5,245 nt of DNA from an uncultured Clostridia bacterium (GTDB taxonomy: Bacteria; Bacillota; Clostridia; Oscillospirales; Acutalibacteraceae): positions 1 through 5,245 of the forward strand of contig CAMJYS010000056.1 of assembly GCA_946410005.1 (NCBI GenBank), in the 5' to 3' direction. Shown here piece after piece: positions 1 to 5,245 of this stretch; positions within the stretch are counted from its first letter, which is position 1, and every line of letters starts with the position of its first letter. The notes beneath the pieces are model-generated. The model saw only the letters and a program-made list of their open reading frames with translations. It was not told the DNA's origin and did no database searches. Position numbers and translations under genes: made by a program.

Positions 1-24
1 TCACATTTCATACTTTTTATTATA

Positions 25-2481
25 TCACAAATTACCTCTTTTGGCACTCCCTATGTTGTTCATAATTGAAAATGAGCCGAAAACTATTATTGCGCTATCT
101 TTTTCACTTGAATTTTTAAGCGCCAACTTCAACGCACTTGAAATTTTTTCGCACGGAAAAGTATTTTCGTTATAAATTTTACAAACCTCTGTAATTTTTT
201 CTAAAGAAAGCGCTCGACTATTCCCTTTTGGCATTACGGTGAAAATTTTACTAAACACAGGTGCGAGTTTAGAAAAAACACCCTCGTAATCTTTATCTTT
301 AAGCATACCGACAACGCCAATAATTTTCCTGTTTTTCAAATACTTCTCTATAAAATTCAAAAGAGTTTTTGCCCCGGCCGGATTATGTGCACCATCTAAA
401 ATTATTAGCGGTCTTTTACTCACAATTTCTAATCTACACGGCAAACTTGCATTTAAAAAACCTTCTTTTATTCCGCACAATTTTTTTCTTTCAACTGATT
501 CTATTGTTTCTAGAATTTTTAATGCAGTTGAAATGTTTTGAATTTGATGCTCACCCAAAAATCTTGTCTTTAAAAATAAATTTTTATACTCAAACTCAAT
601 ACCAATATCAATTGCACTATTTATATTTCTTATGTCACTAAGAAAAGCTCTAATAACTTTACAATTGAGCTTTTCAGATATTTCTTCTGCTAAATCATAA
701 ACAAATTTAGGCATATTGTCAGACAAAATCATCGGACTATTTTTTTTCATTATTCCCAATTTTTCTTTAGCTATTTTTTCCTCTGTATCACCCAAAATAT
801 GTGTATGATCCAGCGAAACAGAAGTTATTGCCGTACAAATAGGGTTTAAAATAACGTTTGTAGCATCTAAGGTCCCACCCATTCCCGTTTCTAAAACCAC
901 GTAATCACACTTTTTATCAAAAAAGTATTTAAATGCTATCGCTGTTACCAACTCAAATTCAGTAACCGGATCATTTTCAAAATATTTATTTTTTAAATGT
1001 GATTCAAAAAACTCTATTAAATTACATATTTCCGATTTGGAAATCTTCTCGCCGTTAACTTGTATTCTTTCCCTGAAGTCATATATAGACGGCGATGAAT
1101 AAAGACCCACTTTATATCCGCTTTCTTTAAGTACAGAGCTCACAAAGCAACACGTGGAGCCTTTACCATTCGTACCGGCAATATGTATACACTTCAGTTT
1201 ATCTTGCGGATTTCCGATTAAATCCAAAAGCTTTTTTATTCTATCCAGTCCAAGTTTTGAGCCGAATTTTTCAAGCAATTTTATTTTTGCAACTGCTTCA
1301 TTGTACAAATTATGCTTTATTAATCTATACCCCGAAGGATTATTTTCGGGATATTTTTGAAAAAAAGTCCTATAGATATCAGAAATTTTTTCTTCTTTAT
1401 AAAATAATTCTTTGGATTTTTTATCGAGTTTGCTTACGTCAGAAAAATTGCTTATCATTTTAACTTTTGAACGCTCTTTTATTTTTTTCAAAATTTTCAA
1501 GCCACTCTCATTCGTACCCAAAACCTTAATAAATTCAATTTCAAAATCTTTTTGTTCTTTCTCGGAAATATTTAAAAAGTTAGACAAAACAATCCGTTTT
1601 ATCCTAGACATCGTGTATCTTTTCGTTTTTACGCAATTTAAAATTTCATCTATCTTACGAAATTTATTGGCAGCGTCTAAAATCCGATTTTCTATGCCTT
1701 CACTGACGTCGGCTACTTTCAAAAAATTAAGCCTATCTGTGTTTTTAAGGCTATAGACAATAGCTTGTTCAGCGTTTTCAAGAACGGCAAAATTATTATT
1801 TTGATTATCAACTATTTTTATTACTTTCTCAGGAACATAATTTTTATACAAATTGCTTCTATTTATCAATAATCTTCTGATATCAGATGCACTCGATATT
1901 TTTTTCGAATTTTCGCATCTTTTTATAGTTGAAATTTTTATATCGGAATTTAGTTCACGAAGTGCCTTTAAATATTCTATCGCCAATATATTGTTAGGCT
2001 TTGAAATTATATTTTTAATATCTAAATCTTCGTACGAAAAAAACTCTTCGAGAGCATTTTGTCTTGCCTTAGCAAAAGTTAATCCCCTCAAAAGTTGTTT
2101 TTTTAAGTACAATTCAAATTCTTCGCTGCCCAGAGCTTTTGCAATTTTATCAAGCAAATTTACATCTCCGCATTCACTTCCAAAACAAACTGCATCTACA
2201 ACTCCTAAGGAATTTGCCGTTTTCATAGCACTGAAAGCATATCTTTGAGCTGTTGACATCGACCATTTTGTCGGCAATTCAATAACTAAACCTATCCCGT
2301 TTTCAAGTGCCATTTTAGTTCTCGTTTCTTTAGAGAAAATTGCCGGCTCTCCACGCTGAACAAAATTACTGCTCATAACAGCTACTATATGAGAAAAACC
2401 CTGTTTTCTTATCTCATCTATAAAAAATTTATGTCCATTATGTAACGGATTAAATTCTGCTACGATAAAACAAATTTTCAT
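25..2481 (-). CDS. tmcAL/folC: Fused TmcAL-FolC: tRNA(Met) cytidine acetate ligase + dihydrofolate/folylpolyglutamate synthase
   Basis: 818 aa, ATG start, TGA stop, with GAGG (2487-2490) five bases before the ATG. Residues 1 to ~390 are a full-length TmcAL, which uses ATP and acetate to make N4-acetylcytidine at the wobble base of elongator tRNA-Met. Visible motifs are the nucleotidyltransferase HNGH (14-17) in EFNPLHNGH, SNFVQRGEPA (38-47), FGSECGD (100-106), KPNNILAIEYLKAL (161-174), SASDIRRLL (197-205) and RYTMSRIKR (288-296). Residues ~392-818 are a full-length FolC, which adds glutamate to dihydropteroate and folates. It has the P-loop GTNGKGST (436-443), ERIQVNGE (471-478), GMGGTLDATN (533-542), LDHTHILGDT (557-566), EKLGIMK (573-579, with the lysine position that is carbamylated in the family), LGEHQIQN (642-649) and DGAHNP (696-701). 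There is no in-frame Met between the halves and no real linker. The gene lies 15 bases after the 53-aa gene and is probably co-transcribed with it. Both activities are inferred from intact motifs; the fusion itself is seen directly. Confidence 0.94.
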   Translation of the reverse strand: MKICFIVAEFNPLHNGHKFFIDEIRKQGFSHIVAVMSSNFVQRGEPAIFSKETRTKMALENGIGLVIELPTKWSMSTAQRYAFSAMKTANSLGVVDAVCFGSECGDVNLLDKIAKALGSEEFELYLKKQLLRGLTFAKARQNALEEFFSYEDLDIKNIISKPNNILAIEYLKALRELNSDIKISTIKRCENSKKISSASDIRRLLINRSNLYKNYVPEKVIKIVDNQNNNFAVLENAEQAIVYSLKNTDRLNFLKVADVSEGIENRILDAANKFRKIDEILNCVKTKRYTMSRIKRIVLSNFLNISEKEQKDFEIEFIKVLGTNESGLKILKKIKERSKVKMISNFSDVSKLDKKSKELFYKEEKISDIYRTFFQKYPENNPSGYRLIKHNLYNEAVAKIKLLEKFGSKLGLDRIKKLLDLIGNPQDKLKCIHIAGTNGKGSTCCFVSSVLKESGYKVGLYSSPSIYDFRERIQVNGEKISKSEICNLIEFFESHLKNKYFENDPVTEFELVTAIAFKYFFDKKCDYVVLETGMGGTLDATNVILNPICTAITSVSLDHTHILGDTEEKIAKEKLGIMKKNSPMILSDNMPKFVYDLAEEISEKLNCKVIRAFLSDIRNINSAIDIGIEFEYKNLFLKTRFLGEHQIQNISTALKILETIESVERKKLCGIKEGFLNASLPCRLEIVSKRPLIILDGAHNPAGAKTLLNFIEKYLKNRKIIGVVGMLKDKDYEGVFSKLAPVFSKIFTVMPKGNSRALSLEKITEVCKIYNENTFPCEKISSALKLALKNSSEKDSAIIVFGSFSIMNNIGSAKRGNL

Positions 2482-2496
2482 AAATTCCTCAAATTA

Positions 2497-2658
2497 CTAT
2501 AAAAGATATATAATTATCGAACCTATAAGACTCGTTAACATTAAAATACTTCCGATTACCGCCATAATCCTTATAATGCGTTTTTTTCTTGCCACTGAAT
2601 TTTTTTTATAATTTTTAAATTCACCATTTATTACATTAGAATCTTTATTCTTCGACAT
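2497..2658 (-). CDS. Small single-span membrane protein, 53 aa
   Basis: ATG start at 2656-2658, TAG stop at 2497-2499. The product begins MSKNKDSNVINGEF, continues with a basic stretch (NYKKNSVARKKRIIR, residues 16-30) and ends in one hydrophobic segment (about 31-53, IMAVIGSILM... to YLL). This layout predicts a cytoplasmic basic N-terminus and a membrane anchor with almost nothing beyond it. Translation is supported by a clear GAGGG site (2668-2672) nine bases before the ATG. Transcription is supported by a near-consensus promoter at 2723-2751. It is followed after 15 bases by tmcAL-folC, which has its own ribosome site, so the two look like one operon. No family is recognised with confidence; the general shape recalls the tiny basic-plus-one-helix proteins common in Firmicutes. 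The gene is easily missed because of its length. The function is unknown. Confidence 0.7.
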   Translation of the reverse strand: MSKNKDSNVINGEFKNYKKNSVARKKRIIRIMAVIGSILMLTSLIGSIIIYLL

Positions 2659-2667
2659 AATCAATAA

Positions 2668-2672
2668 CCCTC
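2668..2672 (-). promoter_or_regulatory. Ribosome binding site of the 53-aa gene
   Basis: GAGGG on the minus strand, nine bases before the ATG at 2658. It is a G-rich island in an otherwise AT-only leader and is the main evidence that this short frame is translated. Confidence 0.7.
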
Positions 2673-2677
2673 TTTAT

Positions 2678-2693
2678 AAAAATATATATTTTT
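2678..2693. repeat. Perfect 16-base AT palindrome in the operon leader
   Basis: Five A, TATATA, five T: a perfect palindrome made only of A and T, lying between the inferred transcription start (about 2716) and the GAGGG site of the 53-aa gene. It could be an operator or a weak hairpin, or simply low-complexity spacer DNA. No protein family can be named for it. Confidence 0.3.
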
Positions 2694-2722
2694 GTTCTAA
2701 CATCTATAAAACTCAAGTATAT

Positions 2723-2751
2723 ATTATATCAAATAAAATATAATTTTTCAA
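2723..2751 (-). promoter_or_regulatory. Sigma-A promoter for the 53-aa gene / tmcAL-folC operon
   Basis: On the minus strand TTGAAA (2746-2751) is separated by exactly 17 bases from a perfect TATAAT (2723-2728). The only mismatch to consensus is one base in the -35 box. Transcription would begin near 2716, giving a leader of about 57 bases before the ATG at 2658. The -35 box abuts the ribosome site of the divergent 93-aa gene. In DNA this AT-rich, TATAAT alone is cheap, but the paired boxes at ideal spacing in an intergenic gap make this a good call. Confidence 0.7.
2739..2744 (+). promoter_or_regulatory. Candidate -10 box for the 93-aa gene (weak)
   Basis: A perfect TATAAT reads on the plus strand inside the spacer of the minus-strand promoter. 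No recognisable -35 box lies 16-18 bases upstream (AGTATA at 2716-2721). The implied start near 2751 would put the ribosome site AAGGGA at the extreme 5' end of the message. If real, the two divergent promoters overlap and could not be occupied together. It may equally be chance in AT-rich DNA. Confidence 0.25.
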
Positions 2752-2765
2752 AGGGAAGATAGATA

Positions 2766-3047
2766 ATGGACGATTTAAAAAATGAAGAAAAAGTCAACAA
2801 AAAATTTTCAGGCGAAAAAGCAATAAGCCTCTTCGCCGTAAGATTAACCGTATGCTTAATTTTTTTTGTTTTCGGAACATTTGTAAAAATTCAAAGTCCT
2901 TGCCAATTCGATAAATTAAAATTTTGGTATCAAGAAAATTTACTTGTGGAAAAGTACAATATACAAGAAATAAAAGACCATACCATAAATTTTGCAAAGC
3001 AAATAAAAGAATTTGTAAATAATTCCATTAACGAAAAAAACAACTAA
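2766..3047 (+). CDS. Hypothetical membrane-anchored protein, 93 aa
   Basis: This is the only plausible plus-strand gene in the window. The ATG at 2766-2768 follows an AAGGGA site (2751-2756) by nine bases; the stop is TAA. The product has a charged N-terminus (MDDLKNEEKVNKKFSGEK), one hydrophobic span (about residues 20-41, containing Arg26) and then about 50 hydrophilic residues (FDKLKFWYQENLL... to KEFVNNSINEKNN). The likely topology is N-inside with the tail outside. No catalytic motif is visible and no family is recognised securely. One weak possibility is a shortened relative of the membrane-anchored N-terminal part of clostridial M23-type cell-wall or sporulation peptidases, which often have a short cytosolic tail, one helix and a Pro-rich exit; no peptidase domain is present here. 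It diverges from the 53-aa gene and runs into recR, overlapping its stop codon by four bases. Confidence 0.72.
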   Translation: MDDLKNEEKVNKKFSGEKAISLFAVRLTVCLIFFVFGTFVKIQSPCQFDKLKFWYQENLLVEKYNIQEIKDHTINFAKQIKEFVNNSINEKNN

Positions 3048-3646
3048 ATCTCGCTACGTCCCAGTATTGCACGAGAAAGAGTAACCTCATCCGCATATTC
3101 CAACGATGCACCGACCGGTATTCCATAAGCCAATCTGGTTACTTTAACACCGAAAGGTCTTATAAGTTTAGACAAATACATTGCTGTAGCTTCACCTTCA
3201 ACAGTAGGATTCGTTGCCATTATAATTTCAGAAATATCCTCGTTTTTCAATCTTTCTAAAAGTTCTTTTATACATAATTCATCAGGTCCTATACCATTTA
3301 GAGGAGATATAACTCCATGTAAAACATGATATACAGCATTAAATTCTTGCGTGCGTTCAATTGCAGATATATCTTTTGGGTCTTCAACAACACAAATTAT
3401 ACTGCTATCCCTTTCTTTATTATCACATATGTTACAAAATTCTTTATCTGTAAAATTACAACATCTCTTGCAATAATGTATATTTTCTTTTGCGCTGACA
3501 ATTGCTTTTGCAAATGACTTTGCTCTTTCTTCCGGCATTTTTAAAATGAAATATGCAAGTCTTTGTGCAGATTTATGCCCTATACTCGGCAGACTTTCAA
3601 AATGTTCAACCAAACTTTCGAGAGAAGGTAAATAATAACTACTCAT
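3044..3646 (-). CDS. recR: Recombination mediator protein RecR
   Basis: 200 aa, the normal length for RecR (about 198). RecR works with RecO, and in some settings RecF, to load RecA onto SSB-coated single-stranded DNA at gaps and stalled forks. Domains in order: a helix-hairpin-helix region (LPSIGHKSAQRLAYFIL, 19-35); a four-cysteine zinc finger (C59-x2-C62 and C71-x2-C74, with an extra C63); a Toprim domain starting at IICVVEDPKDISAIE (83-97) and including ATNPTVEGEATAMYL (144-158); and the conserved C-terminal stretch RLAYGIPVGASLEYADEVTL (171-190). It starts four bases after the ybaB stop. Only a weak GGGA-like ribosome site lies upstream, inside the end of ybaB, so translation is probably coupled to ybaB. 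Its TAG stop overlaps the TAA of the convergent 93-aa gene. Identification is secure. Confidence 0.97.
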   Translation of the reverse strand: MSSYYLPSLESLVEHFESLPSIGHKSAQRLAYFILKMPEERAKSFAKAIVSAKENIHYCKRCCNFTDKEFCNICDNKERDSSIICVVEDPKDISAIERTQEFNAVYHVLHGVISPLNGIGPDELCIKELLERLKNEDISEIIMATNPTVEGEATAMYLSKLIRPFGVKVTRLAYGIPVGASLEYADEVTLSRAILGRSEI

Positions 3647-3650
3647 ATTT

Positions 3651-3998
3651 TTACATCAATCCCGGGATTTGCATTTCATCCGACACACTTTGCATAGCTT
3701 TGTTTTTTTCATCAGAAGCTTTTTTTATAGCTTCATTTGTTGCCGCCATTATTATATCTGCAAGTATCTCAGTTTCTTCCGAGTCTACAACTTCTTTGCT
3801 TATATCTATGCTCTTAACCTCAAGCTTACCTGTTACGGTTACTTTTACGGCTTCCCCTCCGGACGTTGCGCTAAATTCCCTTTTGTCAATTTCTTCGGAA
3901 ATCTCTTCCATTTTTTTTTGAGCTTCCTGAGCTTTTCTTGCCAATTGTTCCAAATTTCCCATTCCTAAACCGTTTGATTTCGGCAATCTTACCTTCAT
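3651..3998 (-). CDS. ybaB: YbaB/EbfC family nucleoid-associated protein
   Basis: 115 aa, typical for this small dimeric DNA-binding family, which coats the nucleoid and is almost always encoded between dnaX and recR. The N-terminal helix is GNLEQLARKAQEAQKKMEEI (about 14-33). The central strand region EFSATSGGEAVKVTVTGKLEVKSIDI (41-66) carries the family pattern of a Gly-Gly turn followed by V-x-V-x-G. A C-terminal helix (ILADIIMAATNEAIKKA, 78-94) and the characteristic ending IPGLM follow. The start MKVRLPKSNG is preferred over Met13 because a GGGGG ribosome site lies nine bases upstream, whereas Met13 has AGGA with no spacing; the MK-x-RLP opening also matches clostridial homologues as I remember them. 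The gene starts 13 bases after the dnaX stop. The exact cellular role of YbaB is not settled in any organism. Confidence 0.95.
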   Translation of the reverse strand: MKVRLPKSNGLGMGNLEQLARKAQEAQKKMEEISEEIDKREFSATSGGEAVKVTVTGKLEVKSIDISKEVVDSEETEILADIIMAATNEAIKKASDEKNKAMQSVSDEMQIPGLM

Positions 3999-4007
3999 AA
4001 ATTAATT

Positions 4008-4012
4008 CCCCC
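4008..4012 (-). promoter_or_regulatory. Ribosome binding site of ybaB, overlapping the dnaX stop
   Basis: The minus strand reads TAGGGGG; the TAG is the dnaX stop and its last G begins the GGGGG Shine-Dalgarno site, nine bases before the ybaB ATG. The site fixes the ybaB start and suggests that ribosomes ending dnaX can pass on to ybaB. Confidence 0.75.
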
Positions 4013-5245
4013 TAATTTAAATTAACTTCTATTCCGCTTGATTTTGCGTTTTCTATCAGATTTTCAAGCAAATCGGACGAAGTTTTTTCTTTTTTATTAT
4101 ACGGACCTATACTATATCGCTTACCCGATATGTTTTCTATAGTTTTCTTTACGGCGTTTCGGTATTGAACTTGCCTTAAAAGCTCAAATGACAAACTGTT
4201 TTTTGAATCAATCAACACATAATTTTTGCACTCATATGCATTTGAATCTTTTAGTGAAATATACAATGATTTTAAATTATCTTCATTTTTTAGCGAGTTT
4301 AATACATCTTGCCAATGTTCAAAAACTTTTTCTTCCGAAGAAATATTATCATTTAGTGGCTTATTTTGCAAATCCGATTTTTCTATTATTTCTTTAAGAA
4401 CAGGTTTGCTTTCCGAGTTTTCAAAATTTTCTATGTCGAATTTTTCTTTACTTTTTACAGCTTTTTTGGAAGTATCATCAGAAATAATATTTCTATTATT
4501 TAAAACACAAAGTTTTAAAAGCGTAATTTCCATTTCAATTTTTTTATCTACTCCGGAATTCATATTCTTATAAGCTTGTTGTAAAATTTCCAATATAACT
4601 AAAATCTTATCTAAATTAAACACAGACAAATCTAAATCTTTAATACTTTCATTATTGCAAACACCTGTAATTTGAAATTCAAGAATATCTCTAAAATATT
4701 CTAAAAGCTCCTCGCATAATTTAACCATATTTTTTGATTCGGAATACATTTTGTTTATAAATTCAACACATTCAACGGTTTTGCTTTTTAAAATATACTC
4801 CACAACTTCGACAAGGTACTCTGTACCGACTATCCCTAAAATATTTTTTACAGATTTCTCATCAATATCATTTTCGCAAACATTCGCACATTGATCTAAT
4901 ATCGACAAGGCATCTCTCATGGCTCCGTCAGAAGAATTTGCTATCAGTTTTATCGCAGACGATTCGATTTTTATATTTTCTTTTTCGCAAATATACTCTA
5001 AACGTTTGCAAATGTCTTCTGTTCCTATTTTATAAAAATCAAAACGCTGACATCTTGAAAGTATCGTCGCCGGAATTTTATGAACTTCGGTAGTGGCCAA
5101 AATAAAAACAACGTGTTCGGGTGGCTCTTCTAAAATTTTCAGAAAAGCATTAAACGCTCCGACGGACAACATATGCACTTCGTCCACAATATATACTCTG
5201 TATTTACAATTCACCGGAGAAAATACAGCTTCTTCTCGCATAGAA
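4012..5245 (-). CDS. dnaX: DNA polymerase III subunit gamma/tau, 5' end missing
   Basis: DnaX is the ATPase of the clamp loader, which opens the sliding clamp and, as tau, tethers polymerase cores. The frame runs off the right edge; the Met at 5239-5241 is internal, standing where relatives have I/L-REE. The Walker A motif and zinc-binding cysteines lie outside, roughly 100 residues by comparison with the family. Counting from that Met, visible motifs are Walker B VYIVDEVHML (16-25), LKILEEPP (34-41), sensor 1 FILATTEVHKIPATILSRCQRFDF (46-69, Arg63 of SRC being the arginine finger) and sensor 2 GAMRDALSILDQ (106-117). The domain III collar helices span about 125-247 (KNMNSGVDKKIEMEITLLKLCV at the end), followed by an acidic/lysine-rich linker (248-308) and a C-terminal domain (309-409) with KRYSIGPY. 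The linker begins with an A-run discussed under findings. It is first in line with ybaB and recR. Confidence 0.96.
   Translation of the reverse strand, partial: SMREEAVFSPVNCKYRVYIVDEVHMLSVGAFNAFLKILEEPPEHVVFILATTEVHKIPATILSRCQRFDFYKIGTEDICKRLEYICEKENIKIESSAIKLIANSSDGAMRDALSILDQCANVCENDIDEKSVKNILGIVGTEYLVEVVEYILKSKTVECVEFINKMYSESKNMVKLCEELLEYFRDILEFQITGVCNNESIKDLDLSVFNLDKILVILEILQQAYKNMNSGVDKKIEMEITLLKLCVLNNRNIISDDTSKKAVKSKEKFDIENFENSESKPVLKEIIEKSDLQNKPLNDNISSEEKVFEHWQDVLNSLKNEDNLKSLYISLKDSNAYECKNYVLIDSKNSLSFELLRQVQYRNAVKKTIENISGKRYSIGPYNKKEKTSSDLLENLIENAKSSGIEVNLN
4483..4500 (-). repeat. Small inverted repeat in dnaX (7-bp stem, GAAA loop)
   Basis: The minus strand reads AATAATA-GAAA-TATTATT, a perfect stem with a GNRA-type loop, 15 bases upstream of the A6-G run in the dnaX linker. 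All pairs are A-U, so the RNA hairpin would be weak. It falls within coding sequence for NNRNII. Confidence 0.3.

Noticed and set aside
1..11. ATG on the minus strand (9-11) followed by AAA TGT GA at the window edge, possibly the start of another gene
   Set aside because: Only three codons are visible and there is no clear ribosome site in 12-24; nothing can be concluded.
369..641. Open plus-strand frame inside the FolC half
   Set aside because: Antisense to strongly conserved FolC motifs, composition is low-complexity (F/L/Y/H-rich), no ribosome site; a shadow.
862..885. Thr in place of Arg in the FolC motif GGTLDATN (usually GGRLDATN)
   Set aside because: This position varies among FolC proteins as I recall them, and all neighbouring motif residues are intact, so it is not taken as loss of function.
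1853..2248. 131-codon open plus-strand frame inside the TmcAL half
   Set aside because: Antisense to conserved TmcAL sequence, no recognisable domain, no good ribosome site.
3034..3076. Possible terminator after recR: CTCG...CGAG inverted repeat (3050-3076) followed by a T7 run on the minus strand (3034-3040)
   Set aside because: The stem is only four or five pairs with a large loop and lies about nine bases before the T-run; not a convincing intrinsic terminator.
3658..3669. Perfect palindrome AATCCCGGGATT at the end of ybaB
   Set aside because: It is explained by the conserved protein ending IPGL (ATC CCG GGA TTG); single copy with no other sign of a regulatory site.
3553..3921. Open plus-strand frame across recR and ybaB
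   Set aside because: Crosses two securely identified minus-strand genes and is rich in S/F/I from antisense reading; no support for translation.
4226..4573. Open plus-strand frame inside dnaX
   Set aside because: Antisense shadow of the dnaX linker and collar region, no conserved features.

Overview
The window comes from an AT-rich bacterium (about 30% G+C, estimated by eye) of the Firmicutes/Clostridia type. The Shine-Dalgarno sites are strong, the dnaX-ybaB-recR block is classical, and the TmcAL, YbaB and DnaX sequences read most like those of Oscillospirales (Ruminococcaceae-like) clostridia. The last point rests on remembered family patterns, not on a search. The low G+C and compact layout would fit a lineage with a streamlined genome, possibly host-associated, but the window alone does not prove it.

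Right-hand part (3044-5245, minus strand): three genes run leftwards in the usual order. They are a 5'-truncated dnaX (DNA polymerase III tau/gamma subunit; its beginning lies beyond position 5245), ybaB (nucleoid-associated protein) and recR (recombination mediator). The gaps are only 13 and 4 bases, so the three are almost certainly co-transcribed. They link replication clamp loading with RecFOR repair.

Middle (2497-3047): two small genes with one predicted membrane span each diverge from a 107-base AT-rich spacer. The plus-strand gene (93 aa) runs towards recR and overlaps its end by 4 bases at the stop codons. The minus-strand gene (53 aa) has its own Shine-Dalgarno site and a near-consensus sigma-A promoter, and it leads into the large gene on the left.

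Left-hand part (25-2481, minus strand): one 818-residue reading frame encodes two complete enzymes end to end. These are TmcAL (tRNA-Met cytidine acetate ligase, residues 1 to about 390) and FolC (dihydrofolate/folylpolyglutamate synthase, about 392 to 818). Both halves keep their signature motifs and there is almost no linker. This fusion of a tRNA-modifying enzyme with a folate enzyme is the most unusual item in the window. Its operon is 53-aa gene -> tmcAL-folC. Positions 1-24 hold only the start of the downstream region.

No tRNA, rRNA, CRISPR array, insertion sequence, convincing riboswitch or convincing intrinsic terminator was found.
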